Below the pieces are notes generated by a model that was not told the origin of the DNA, did no database searches, and worked only from the letters and a program-made list of their open reading frames with translations. Positions 24,175-35,870 of a stretch of DNA of 64,000 nucleotides are shown here, piece after piece. Origin of the DNA: Branchiostoma belcheri. Its lineage: Eukaryota > Chordata > Leptocardii > Amphioxiformes > Branchiostomatidae. A program made the position numbers and the translations under genes. The stretch's first letter is position 1; every line of letters begins with the position of its first letter. Location: the NCBI RefSeq assembly GCF_001625305.1, contig NW_017802379.1:1891318-1955317 (forward strand), written 5' to 3'.

Positions 24175-26035
24175 TGTATTAGCTACAGGTCTGACCAAAA
24201 TGAAGTGTTTAAAAGAAAATTGAAATTAAGTGTTAAAAAGGAAACATCCACGACTGGCCTAAACCTGTTGCCCCTTAGACATTTTTTTTCACACGGAGCA
24301 GAGAACTTCTGTACCAGACTTACTCTCAAGAATATCCTCCGGCAAAATGTCTACAAGCGGCAACATAAAACATCATCAGTGTGGGAGCTGCTAACATCTA
24401 CCAGCTGGACATACGGAATAACGTACACAGCTACGGGAAACTTTGTGTCGACTTATTGTTCAAATAGACCAACCAGCATGCATAATAATGTATATGAAGA
24501 GGTTGTTTTTAATATTTTTTTTATTTAATATTCAACTTCTATCAACTATCTGCAATAATTTTATCGTTATAACTTACGTACGAGTATGTTAAGTCACAAC
24601 CCAATTCAGCTACATGTAAACGTATCAAAGTAAACATAGCTGCTTATTTGTGACAAGTTTGCTCGTGAATAAAACCATTCTCTTATAATAATCGTACATA
24701 GACATGCATCATATGTAGGAAACTAGGCTCACATTTTACAAAGTTGAGTTTAAACTTCGAGGGTATCATTAAAAGCTACAATGCAGATACATGTGTAAGT
24801 TGCAACACCCATATTGTGATTTATCTTATTTAATTCTAGAAACCAGGGAAATGCACATCAATCGAATAATTGCATAATTGTAATTTAGAAAGAACAAAGT
24901 AGATCAGGATTACACGGATGTATTTGAAACTACCGATGAAAAATTTAACTATTGACTTTTCTTCTCATACGTATTTCCCGGCGATATTGTAACGAAGATA
25001 TTTTCTCCCGACTTAAAAGATATTTGCTCCACTCGCGTGTACACGATCTTTTAAAAGTTCATGTTGATTAATCCCTAAGGTATATTATACTCATATAGGT
25101 GTCCTTATTTCCAGTCTTAAAATTTTAATGTTTTCATGTATGTATGCTACAAAATGGCGTTAGTAGTAATACTCAGTTCACTACTGTTAAGTTGCCAAAT
25201 AAATTGGGGGCAAGCGCGATTTGAGCTAGAGTTTCGGGATTGTTTCCTTTTCGTTGGCGGTTGTTTTCTTGAGAAAATCAGTCTCGTAACACAAACTTCT
25301 CTTCTCGCTAATGCCTTGTTTTCATTTCAGGTCCCGCCTGGGGGCTGGTTGGTAAGTCCATACGGTACACGTCAGATGGTCTGGGTTCAACACAGAGGAA
25401 CGAATCCGTTCTACAGGTGACACAAGTGACCGGGAGTATTTTGGTGTTGTCTAGACCGATTTATACGCTAAATAAACTTTTCCGATTCAACATGTCACAG
25501 TTACACAAAAAAAGGCAGTGTCCTCCCCACTGAAAGTGAATCAAATACGCGTGTATATCAGTAATATATAGCTTTGCATTACATCAGTGAGTTAAATGGA
25601 AAATAATTATCATACTCACGAGTCTAGTTTAAACAGCATCATTAGAATCTTACAAGAAAAGTAGTTCTTTGGTGTGGCCACGGATATTTCTTAGCAATAT
25701 CTGGACAATTTTTATAGATTATCTCAATATCTATAAGTCTCAAAATATATCTCCCTCCCTAGTGTCCCTACCCTACTATATTAGCTGTACAAAACTATTT
25801 CGCTTCAACACATCGTAATCTATTGCATTACATACAATTTACGACTCTTGCCTTCAAAAAAACAAGCAAAAGTCTCTAGATATCCCTAATTCAGCCCCTA
25901 TCAAACTAGAAGAAAAAAAATCACTTCGATGTGGAATATTAGCCTTAACGTGGAGACCGCACGATACATTGTATGTCATTTACGAATATCTGCTACCGTT
26001 ATTAACCCCGTAAACGTAGTAGTATAAGTTAATCA
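24175..26035. other. Mostly gene-free intergenic DNA
   Basis: Only the weak open frame at 25136-25420 (separate entry) stands out. The remainder is AT-rich with no recognisable feature. Confidence 0.45.
25136..25420 (+). CDS. Hypothetical short secreted protein or orphan exon (weak)
   Basis: This is an open frame of 94 codons. An internal Met at 25154 starts MALVVILSSLLLSCQINWGQ, which looks like a signal peptide with cleavage after about residue 20. The end, VWVQHRGTNPFYR, loosely resembles a tectonin repeat (W.VN..G..FYR). TTTTCATTTCAG at 25320-25331 would be a good acceptor and CTACAG/GTGACA at the end a possible donor, so part of the frame may be an exon of a broken gene. No downstream repeats of the motif are visible. 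It may be a pseudogene fragment or chance. Confidence 0.2.
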   Translation: MYVCYKMALVVILSSLLLSCQINWGQARFELEFRDCFLFVGGCFLEKISLVTQTSLLANALFSFQVPPGGWLVSPYGTRQMVWVQHRGTNPFYR

Positions 26036-26830
26036 GACAGTAGATGCACGTCCTCTATTGCTTTACTTACTTTATTTCTATTGTTGTTATATTTCTATAC
26101 ATGCGCATGCAATTAGCCTTCAGGCATAATTTTGCAAGTAAAGTATTACCTAACTGTGACGCTGACTCAGACGACGCTGTTCCAGAGAAGGGCAAAGTTT
26201 CCGAAGTTTGTGTTAACCCAATAGTAACGTAGTAGTATAAGTAGTATAAGTTAGTAGTATCAGACAGTTGTTATACCTCCTATATTGCTTTACTTTATTT
26301 CTATTGTTCTATCTGTATCTGTATAGCCGGTATAACACACCAACTTCGCAGGCATGTGGCGCGGCGGCAGCTGGCTACATTACACCGAACGACTTGAGCA
26401 TCTAACTCTAAACATTGTTTAAAGCTATCTAATGACAATGCCCCTACTGTACTTGGTGACAGCGAGTTGCACTCTGCGATAGTTCTAGGAAAGAATAAGT
26501 TTTTGAACAGCTCAATCCTTGGTTGATAACTCTAATACTTGAAGGCATGACTTGGACTTGCATGGAATAAGGGTAAGATTTTGCAAATAAAGTATGAACA
26601 AACTCTGACGCTGACTCAGACAACGCTTCTCCAGAGATGGGCGAAGTTTCCTAAGTTTGTGTTAACCCTATAATAGCAAACGTAGTTGTACCTTTTCTAC
26701 TGTACTTTATTTCTAATGGTCTGTACATGGAATAAGCCTTCGGGCATCATTTTGCAACTAAAGTATGACCAAACTGTGACTCATCCGACGCCGTCCCAGA
26801 GATGGGCGAATCCTTTACAGAGCCACTTAA
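26036..26830 (+). repeat. Three diverged copies of a retroelement-tail-like repeat
   Basis: A phrase of the type TAAGCCTTCGGGCATSATTTTGCAA, then AAAGTATGACCAAACTGTGACGCTGACTCAGACGACGCT and CCAGAGATGGGCGAAG, recurs in diverged form at about 26110-26220, 26560-26665 and 26730-26815. The CCTTCGGGCAT...TTTGCAA...AAAG part looks like the 3' tail of a lancelet-type LINE. The LINE remnant at 26309-26550 sits between the first and second copies. Confidence 0.6.
26309..26550 (-). mobile_element. Decayed LINE 3' end, inverted copy of the element at 725-966
   Basis: Read on the minus strand, it encodes YQPRIELFKNLFFPRTIAEC, then NSLSPSTVGALSLDSFKQCL, followed by the same 3' UTR and ending in GTATACAG-type repeats at 26309-26325. 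This is the reverse-transcriptase C-terminal signature; the conserved Trp of WNSL is Cys here and the stop codon is lost. An in-frame stop lies further upstream. It extends slightly further 5' than the first copy. Confidence 0.8.
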
Positions 26831-27027
26831 CGTGTACCCCGTACGGCGGACAGCGTGACAAAACCGTTACAGACGACAAAGTATGATTTGTGTACTCTCC
26901 ATTTGTCCTGCAGGGAGCGGGTAAACCTGCGGCGACGGAGGCTGTTTGTGTTCACGCCAGGACAGCCCCGCTCTGTTTACCTCCGACTCACGAGAACAAA
27001 TTAACGTACATTCCCCTGTACAATGCC

Positions 27028-27241
27028 CTAACGGTAGTCTCTACCAGACTAACTACGCTGGCTATATATAGGAAAATATTTGTCAGGGGAGTTTGGCCGT
27101 CCTATAGTTGGACTGACCGCGGAGAGGGAAAGAAACTACCTCCCCTGATCGGACTCCCTTGGCCAATTTTACTCTCTTTTTTTTGCCGAATTCTACGATC
27201 CGTATTCCCGTAGAAAGGCATGGTGGAGGCTACGCTAACGG
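27028..27241. mobile_element. Diverged foldback element flanked by CTAACGG
   Basis: The left end GTAGTCTCTACCAGACT and right end (reverse complement GTAGCCTCCACCATGCC) are imperfect mirrors. Inside, GGGGAGTTTGGCC faces GGCCAATTTTACTCTC. Direct repeats CTAACGG flank it at 27028-27034 and 27235-27241, so the element is 27035-27234. It shares the phrase GGGGAGT..GGCC with the 24-kb MITE family but is a distinct, older type. Confidence 0.65.
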
Positions 27242-29399
27242 TCCGACCAGGCGGTAAGAGAACATGTATTTGCAATAAACTTTCTCTTTTATAGAGCATA
27301 AAATGTATATTCCAAATCACAATGCAACATGTAGTTTTCAGGAACGTTACAGTCAAAGGTCACTTCTGGTAAAACGTGTTTAGTGCATCAATGATATATA
27401 GTTTTAGTCCAGAGGTCTAAATAAATTCAAAAGCTGGTTATGTCTGTACAACAGATATGGCAGACCGAACGGTCATCCATCTATGCACCTAAAAGAATTA
27501 TCTTTATGATAAATGAACAATTAAAACACCTGTTATAATTATATAATACTAGACAAGACCGTGACGAAAATGTATGATATAAACTGATAAATAAAGGTAC
27601 TTTGTAAGTGTACCCATGCTTGCTATACAAAGCATTGTCGCAATAAGGAAGACAGCAAACTTTTTTATGAAAGCGTCAACTAACTATTTTTACTTCACAA
27701 AAGCAACCATAAACTAGCTTAAGTGTACACATGTCGCCATATCTACGCCACACACCCCAAACCTTTCGTACGCAAAGCGCTACTATTGCTTGATCAGTAA
27801 ACACTCTGGAGGTGGCTTTTGACTCTTAAGGTATCCAAAATCAGCCGATGATAGACACCTGACTGGTACCTACTGGACGCGAATCCACGTCAGAGGAATG
27901 TCTGCCGACACTGATAACCACCAGGCGAATCTTCCACGCCTAAACTACAGATTACCCGGGAGACGGAGGGAAAACGGGAACACCTAGGCCTACTTCAGTG
28001 GGGAATTTTAAAGGATGAGTTTGCGGTCCTCGGTGGTAATGGTTTGTGACCGCGGGACCGGAAGCCCCTCGCCCGTGCGCCGCTCCGTTGCACAAGGTTT
28101 ATCGAGGAGACAACAATGGAACGTTTCACCCCCTCAACAACTGTATCGCCGCTGGCGATCTCCCTTATCCAAGCTAAAAGCCTGCTTACCGTTTTGCACC
28201 ATTTGTACTTGTGTGTTAAAAAGGGACCCCGCGTCCTTTTGTGGTGGAAGCCCGTCGCGTTTTTCGGTCACCCTCCCGCCTGGCTTGTCGACGGCAGCCC
28301 GGTCTATTCGCTCCCCCCTCCTCTCTCACACTCACACTCACACTCACACCAGTAGTACAACACCTACTTGTCATCGGCAAAGTGCCCCGTGCAACAAGGG
28401 GAGGGGGACAGCACGCAGATTGGTTTCACAGTTTTGAGTTCAAGTTATGCTCGATGCCAAGTACTCGCTATTAGTGTCGCTACACTTCTCGGTCAAGATA
28501 CTGATTGAGGGCAGAACTATAGGGGCATTGTTTGGGTCCCATGTAGTAAATATTAGCGGGTGAATGCTGAAGGAAGTGTCAGGACATGTGTTGTTGAGGT
28601 ATATACAGCTATTATCACATATCCGGGGACTATGGCGATGACATGACACTGCGTGTGTGATGATATCTGGAACCAACGTTTACGTACGTTGAAATGCTAG
28701 ACAAAAAGTACTGATGTGTGTTTGACCAAAAAAATATAGTTCATGAAAATGATAACCAACACAGATGGATTTTCAAGCTAGGCCTGATCGCGTGATGGTG
28801 CGCTTGTGGCACATATCTTTACACTTAAGTTTTGTTGGAAAGTTCTACAAAGATATGTATGTATACCACCATGCAAACTACAGCATCTCGCTTGAAAACT
28901 TAACTTTTTGAAACGGAAGAAGTTGGAGGCTACAGGATTGGTGTCATGCTAAGTTTGTGTCAAATCCGCATACCTCATCACAAAGGATAGCAAATACATT
29001 TTTGTATACTTCCATACAAGAAATTAAAAACTGAGCACATTAATTAAAGTGCACCAAAAGTGTATCAAAATGTTACAATAGAGTGTGCAGATTATGCCAA
29101 CATCGGATAGCAGTAGAGCTTATGTCACAGAGGAAGCACGTCTCAGGACGTCGATAAATCTTAACCTCAGAATCATCATCATCATCATCATTCCTTGACC
29201 AATACGACACGTACATCAACGCAACTTTAAAAATAAGACTTGGGTATGTTTTCACGATTTCATCACCAAGCAGATGCAAGCCACGACAGCTACGCAACAC
29301 GTTCAAACATTTGCACGATATTTAAAAAGAAAATACGAAACGCATACAGCTTGGCTACGAGAACTCGGGTTCCAATTTCCCATATACCACCTCTATTTC
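27242..29399. other. Gene-free intergenic DNA with GC island and CACACT repeat
   Basis: The segment 27.9-28.44 kb is GC-rich, with open frames on the plus strand but no exon-like borders or motifs. It contains a short (CACACT)n microsatellite at 28325-28350. ATC repeats lie at 29172-29191. Confidence 0.45.
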
Positions 29400-29542
29400 C
29401 ACCTGTCCATCATGCCGGGGACTTCCGCCCCGCGCTGTGGCCTGTACATCATCAGGACCGTCTGGTCGGCTGGACCCGACACCTGCGAGCCGTCACGTGC
29501 CAGCGGCCAGCTCGGTCAGGTTTCCCCGCCAAGCCCACCACC

Positions 29543-29570
29543 ATGGCTCCCGAATACCTGTGCCGGAATG
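29543..29570 (+). CDS. Candidate alternative first coding exon for Tbx1/10
   Basis: ACCACCATGG (ATG 29543) is an optimal start context. It is followed by nine codons (MAPEYLCRN) and a strong donor G/GTAAGTG with GT at 29571. The exon would end in phase 1, exactly the phase required by Tbx1/10 exon 2 at 39866, giving [17 protein letters not shown]. The 150 bp upstream (about 29400-29542) is GC-rich and could be 5' UTR. A phase match has a one-in-three chance of being accidental, and the intron would be 10.3 kb. It may equally be unrelated. Confidence 0.25.
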
Positions 29571-29693
29571 GTAAGTGTTAAACTGGGATTGCCAGACGAA
29601 AACACACGCGGAGAGAATGGGGGTTTGCGTCACCGAAAACCTACAAAACAAGATCCAGAACAGCATTGGATCTGTCTAATGGTTACGGAATGA

Positions 29694-30898
29694 CATCATC
29701 GTCTGTATCAGGTTCATGGTCATTGTCATCACAGACGCCATCATCATCATCATCACCGTCATCGTCTGAACTAACTGCGTCATCACGGACTGGTGTCATC
29801 GTTGCAATATCATCGTACATGACTTGAAAATAAACCAAATTATGTAGCACAATCTTTGAACAAAATAATCAGTGTAAGCGTCATTCTAACGACTAAAACG
29901 ACTATGGTCATCGTTTTCACGATCAACATGACCAACAACAACATCTATTCAAACATGACGATTACTTCTCCTAAATTTTCTTCTAACTTTCAACACGTTA
30001 AGATAGATTTTTCGCCCTAACTCAGCTTCAAATGCGTCGCTTTCTTCAAATCTACAACATCATTACATTTGCTAGAATGTCTAGTATCAAAGGCTCAGTT
30101 TCTTGCACAGACTGCATCTATTGTTACTATTTTCACTTGAGGTTACTATGGAATGATTGATGAAAACGTCCGTCCACACTGAGTCATCATTTTGGCCTTA
30201 GCACCAAAAACATTTGTCTGACCTTGCCAGCTACAATCGTACCTGGATCTTGACCAAATATTTTTCTTCTGTCATTCACCGCGATGTGACCAAGACCTAT
30301 TTTTGAACGAAAAGACAGCCGGATGCCCACTGGAGGATTCGTGTTGTTGTTTTTAACTGGTGGCATTTGATAACGAACTGGAAAGCAATAACATAAACTG
30401 CGTTTTGTTCTATTTCAGTAGTAGCACGATGTACCATTGTATTTGGTCCTGACGGATAGAGCAACAAAAAGTGTTGTATTCTACTACTACAAACACTAGT
30501 TCAGATTTCAGAATTCAGTGACGTGCGCCTCAACAACAACGTTACAATCCAATGATATAATATGTATCGTTTATACGGATTCTTGAGCTTCATCACCTCC
30601 ACAACCATTTCATCTAGTTTAGTTGACCTTTTCGAAGACCAGGAGAGGGCCAAAGCCCCCTTATCAGCCTCCAGCTTTGGGTTTCAGCCGAGAAATGGGA
30701 AAAGGATACCCCGTAATGATCGAATCCACCCTTATCCACTGAACCCAATTACGAGGATCCAATTAGAGGTGTTTATCAAGTGAAAGCTGAGTTAATTTCA
30801 GAGGAATGGTTCGCGTGGGGCGGTGAGGTGGGAGAGGAGAGGGCCCCGGAGGTACGCGGTGTGCGGACGGGCTGTCAGGACCTTCGCACGCGACCGGA
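29694..30898. other. Gene-free DNA starting with ATC-rich low complexity
   Basis: Bases 29694-29800 are rich in CATCATC and GTCATC units. The remainder shows no gene. A short homopurine/GATG stretch leads into the repeat array that follows. Confidence 0.45.
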
Positions 30899-32215
30899 CC
30901 TGCAACATACAGGGTCAGGTGCGGGGTGGGAGGGCGCTGGGGCAGCAGGAATTTGGGGTAAAAAGATGGGAGAATTGAAGATTGTAAAAGGAAAGAAGAA
31001 AGATGGAAGGATGGATGGATGGATAGATGGATGGACAGACAGATGGATGGAACTGCAATGTACATGATCAGGTGTGGGGTGGGAGTGGCTAATGCAGCCG
31101 GAATTTGGGCTCAGTAAAGATGATACAAGGAAACTTCAAGATAAGATGATTATAATGGAAAGAAAAAGATGGAACTGCAACGTGTCAGGTGCTGGGTGGG
31201 AGGGGGTCTGATGCAGCCGGAATTTGGGTTAAAGTTGATAGAAGGGAACTTGAAGATGATAAGACTAGAAGGGAATCACAAAAAAAGATGGATGGGTGAT
31301 GGGTCTGCAACGTACAGTGGCAGGTGGTGGTTTTGGTTTGTGTGATGGAGTTGTGGGGGGGGGGCTAATGCAGTCGGAATTTAGGATAGGGATGATATCG
31401 GATACTTACTAAGTTAGATGCGACACAAAGGTCCTCAAAATAGTGGAAAAAGACGGAATATTGAAGATGTTAGGGACATAAAATTGTCGTTGCTTCCTCA
31501 ACTAATATGTCTGCGAGTTAGTTGGTGAGTTATGATCTGACGTGCGACGTACGACTTACAATGTCTGGTGGTTATAGAGTACTTACAATGTATGGAGCCT
31601 GAAATTGAAGATCTGAAGATTATGCAGGAGAGAAAAGACAATCTGGCGATGATCTGGTTGATTGACTGATTACTGATTTGTCAAATGGTTGGTTGATTTG
31701 CCCTTGGTTTGTCTGTCAGTTAGTCAGTCCGTATCTGACGCGCAACATACAGTGGCAGGTGGTGTGGGTGTGGGAGGGGGAGGGGGGCTATTGCAGCCGG
31801 AATTTGGGTTAGGGATGATAGTGGGTACTTACCCACTTAGACATAGGTCCTTAGTTAAAGATAGCGGAAAGGGAAGTGGATTGTAGATGGGGAGATTGTA
31901 AGGGTGCATGAGGAAAATCAGGTTTTGCTTTATTGACTAGTCCGATAATCGGTTGGTTGGATGGTAGCTTGGTTTGTTAGTTAGTTGTTCAGTAGCAGCT
32001 TGGTTGGTTGCTTGGTAGGTTGCTTGATAGCTTGGTTGTTTGTTTGATTGTCTGGTTGGTAGCTTGGGTAGCTAGTTGCAAGGAAGACCGGTCGGTTGGT
32101 GAGTTTGTCGATTAGTTGGTTAGCTCAGTGAAGTATAAGTATAACATACTGTGACAGGTGTCGGTATGGCGTGTGTGAATGGGGCCGGAATTTTGGATAG
32201 GGATAACAGCAGATA
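30899..32215 (+). repeat. Irregular six-copy repeat array (CTGCAACATACAG...GCCGGAATTTGGG unit)
   Basis: A unit of the form CTGCAACRTACAG..CAGGTG, then GGGTGGGAGGGGGCTAATGC and AGCCGGAATTTGGGTTAGGG, recurs from about 30899, 31053, 31175, 31304, 31740 and 32141. The first four are spaced 120-155 bp apart with an A/G-rich linker (GGAAAGAAAAAGATGGA). The last two intervals are about 400-435 bp and include TTGGTTGG-rich DNA; copies 4 and 5 also share downstream sequence (GGGTACTTAC...TTAGA...AGGTCCT). A (GGAT)n tract lies at 31008-31050. It is non-coding and of unknown origin. Confidence 0.75.
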
Positions 32216-35200
32216 CAGTGATGATGAAAAAGGTGAAGTGAAACACGGAAGACTGGTTGGTTTGACAAGAAAAGAGATAACTATGTTTGTTGGGGGGGTT
32301 GCCAAACCGTACCTGAGAATGGCGGACGTCACGTGAGCACGCTGTAAGTTTTAGATCCGTGTTGCCCATGTGGTACGCTTTAAGTTGACGACAAGACGGG
32401 CGGCAGGACGGCCGGAAGGACCGTTTGTCTCACGTGATGGAGGCACGCAAAAGTCACTTCATGGAGAACATCCATGTACGCACGACTTCTCCATTTTCCT
32501 GAAATTAAAAATCTTGCTCCACAACTCTGTCCAATGCTCACAGACTGCCCTTAAGTTACCACAATTTCGCTTCCTCGACTCTTATCTTATGTTCTTATCT
32601 TGTTGTTAAGGTGGTTTTGTTTTTTTCCACATATACTTTTCCATTTTCATGAAATCTCGCTTCGCTTCTTCACAAGGAAAGGAAACCGACGTCACTACAG
32701 TATCATAACCAATCAACAAGTTAGTTTTTTTGCTATCTCTTTTCTTATCCGTTTATACGTTGACATCTTGCAGTTTGTTTTCATCCGCACTCAGCTCACT
32801 CTTCAGACCATGGACCTGTCCATATAGCTAACTTAGTCCTGCCTAATAGCACCTGCCCGCTGGGCCTGGTTAGTGTGGGATAACGCGTCCTCACTGGCCA
32901 CTCGTGGTCGGTCCGACGCGCCCGGCCCTTGTGTCTGTCCGCGCCTGATTATGATACGGCGTAAACTTCCTCGGTCTTGGACCAAGACGGAGGGTCCTTG
33001 AGGTTTCAGCGCGATTCTAAACACGGTAGCTGGCTGGATGGACACGGCGTAAACAGCTGTAGTCTTTCACTGCCCCGACCACCTCTCACGCCCGGAGCTG
33101 GGCCCGCTCGCGTCTGCCTACTGCCCACCCTTGTAAGTTTTCTCTGACAAATTGGAGGATGGCTTAAGACAACACGTTTGGCGTCTCGACCCAGAAGCGA
33201 CAGCGGGTAGGCTGTATTCTGGCCGCGGGCGCGCGCCGGGTTTGATAAGGGGGTTGTTTGTGGAAGGAAACGGTCTCACAAGTGGACTTGACAACGACGG
33301 ACAACTTGTGGACAGGGCGGGAGGGTCCTCAAAGTAATCAGACAGAACGGGGATCGCCCCAGGTAGCGGGTTCAGGTGCCTGTCTGGAGATAAGCCTGTA
33401 CTTGAGACTGACCAGACCACCCCTCGGTCGGCCCGGGGAGAGGGTGCCTGTGTCGGGTTCTGTCGGCGGATTGTAGGAAGCTGGTGAGGCTAATTAGAGA
33501 GAAACAGATCCACTTCTTCCCGGATCTCGGGGCTGGACCGCCAGTGTGATTTCCTCTCAAGGATGTCTGTGCAAAACCGTCATTAATTCCACACGACAGC
33601 GCTAGGTATAAGACGTTCAAGCTGATAGAAAATATATAAGATCAACTATTAAAGACTAGGTACGCCAAAAACAGTTACTCAAGCAACTGGGTATGACTTT
33701 GGAAACTCCAAAATCATATCCAGTTGGTTGCTCGAGAATCTCATTACCTGGATGTCTAACCTTCATCGACGTATTAAAGACTAGATCACATTGCAGGTAA
33801 CATCACACAGACGATCTGTTTTCTCCATCTCAGTCTGACAAACAGTGATTGATCTCGACTCGAAAGACGATAAGTTTGACCTTATCTCTTTCACAAACCG
33901 CAAGAACTTTGCCCTTGAACGAGTTATCACCAGCCATCCTTGGGATCAGGGGTGCAGGGTTCGAAGCCCAGGGGGACGCGACCCGCAGGCAACCCTCCCG
34001 TCAACTTGGCTATAATTCTGGTGGCAGATTTCACCACATGGTCAGCACGTGTGGCAAAGAACCCTGGGCACTACAAGACGGCACCGTGCGGACCTCATCA
34101 ATCTTGTTCCCAGAGTCGTTAGCGACAGAACGTGGCGGTGCCAATGACATGCCTCGTTGCAACCCGGCGCGACCGGTCCTGATTGACTTGACAAATGATT
34201 TTCTCAATGCCTGCTACTGAGGCGAATCCTTTTACATCCGTAACTAGCAGTTCGTTTGGAAAACTCGACGTAAATCACAACTGCAAATACAGGAGTAAAC
34301 TGACAAACAACGACCAGCAAACAAGTGGCTTTTAATTGTAGGAGCCATTTCCGGGACGGGCGTAAACTGTCAGAAATAAAACAGACCAATTTTACAATGT
34401 TTCATTAACGTTTTCAAACAACATTTTCTTGGGCCCCATTTTCAGGAGACTGCAACACGAAATTGACTGAAAGAAAAGTTGCATCCTAGAAATTTTCTCT
34501 CAATATCTACTTGGAGCTTTTAGACGGTTAAAGCTGTCTTGTTGAATCGTCGAGACGTTGAATCCCAGACTTTCGGCCACCGAGCAAGTCAAAAGTTGTT
34601 AGGTAGAAGTGCCTCCGGCTCTGGTCATGATCTTACATCACGAAAGTCTCACTATCATCCCCAAAACCCGTCAAAAAGAGACAACATAATTTGTGGGCAA
34701 ACGTTCCTCTCATAACTCTCACATTGGCATCGAAGATTATAAATCAACAGGGTCTGTGAGAATTATCTAAGCAGAAATCTCTCCCGGATAATTCGCACAG
34801 ACCCTTGTCTTGTGAACACAAACCACCACCAGCGCGGCGGTGAGTGCGTTCTTGGGGAGTTGTTCTGTCAACAGGGAGAAGCCGGGTGGCTTGGCGCTCA
34901 CGAGGAGTCTTGTTTAGCAATGTCAATGTCAAACAATGACAGGGGCGTTTAGCTCCAGTCCTTTTCACGGTCGCTGAAGCAGTGACCATGATATCTGCAC
35001 ATGTACGTGTTTATTGAATGTTGACGATGCTTTCAACATTGTCGAACCGGACCTGAACACACTGGTGCATCTATGGACGAGTAGTAAATCACATACAAAG
35101 ACAGTTACTATCACTGACGTTTGTTTGTAACATATTTGTGTATGATCATGATTTTTCAGGTCTTAGCTAGATCAGTAGATACTAATGGAACTGGAATAAG

Positions 35201-35700
35201 ATATAAGATTTTTCTACATATCGTGCGAAATTATAGAAAGCCTCAAAACCTTACTTCTTCATTAAGACAAAGAACTATACATACAAGGAACTGTACATAG
35301 TGCATCTGTCTATCTGTCTACATACTTGTGTGTAATTGAAAAAGACGTGAAACAAAACTGGTCCATCTTCTTCTACACACCACAACAAAGCGTCTACAAC
35401 ACCCCCAGACAGTAGCAGCCCGGATCTTCTGTTTACCTCCCGCCAAATCGTTTCCAGATGATGTCATTACCAAATTGAAGGCGGGGGATTTACCAAACGA
35501 AATGTCAAGTTCGGGACCACCAAGTTTACGAGCCTCGGGGTCATTACTGCAGCGACAAGCGGGCTAATCCACGGGAGGCCGGGGCTCGGGTGTGTGGAGA
35601 GATCCCGGACCGGAATCAGCGCAACTGGCGCCGAGTAATGAGGGGTAGGAAAGGACGGGTCTGATTCGGCTAACTTGCCGGCAAAATGCAGCCCAGGTAA
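32216..35700. other. Gene-free intergenic DNA with GC island
   Basis: The segment 32.84-33.55 kb is GC-rich with open frames on both strands but no convincing exon. GGTTCGAAGCCC at about 33958 resembles a B box without a tRNA around it. The rest holds nothing I recognise. Confidence 0.45.
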
Positions 35701-35870
35701 CTGCATAGTACTCTCCAAGCCGAGGTTTGGGTTTTGAATTATTCTTGGCGTGTTTTTAGGAATTTGGGCCCAAAAATATTCAACGCAAAAAAAGAATCCC
35801 GATAAAAAAGCCTTAAAACACGCCAGGAATAAGCCAAAACCCAAACCTCTGCTTGGAGAGTGCTGCATAG
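35701..35870. mobile_element. 154-bp foldback MITE with 8-bp target duplication CTGCATAG
   Basis: CTGCATAG at 35701-35708 and 35863-35870 flanks an element whose arms are inverted repeats: TACTCTCCAAGCCGAGGTTT at the left mirrors AAACCTCTGCTTGGAGAGTG at the right. The inner parts TTGGGTTTTG and GGCGTGTTTT also match. There is no coding capacity. An 8-bp duplication fits the hAT superfamily (inference). Its arms recur at 37479 and near 63.65 kb. Confidence 0.9.

Noticed and set aside
28015-28437. 140-codon plus-strand frame in a GC island
   Set aside because: Composition reflects the GC island and the CACACT microsatellite; no family motif or exon border.
30899-32215. CRISPR-like array of repeats and spacers
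   Set aside because: Repeat units are diverged, spacing is irregular, the genome is metazoan and no cas genes exist.
33930-33990. B-box-like GGTTCGAAGCCC
   Set aside because: Isolated motif in a GC-rich region without an A box or tRNA fold.
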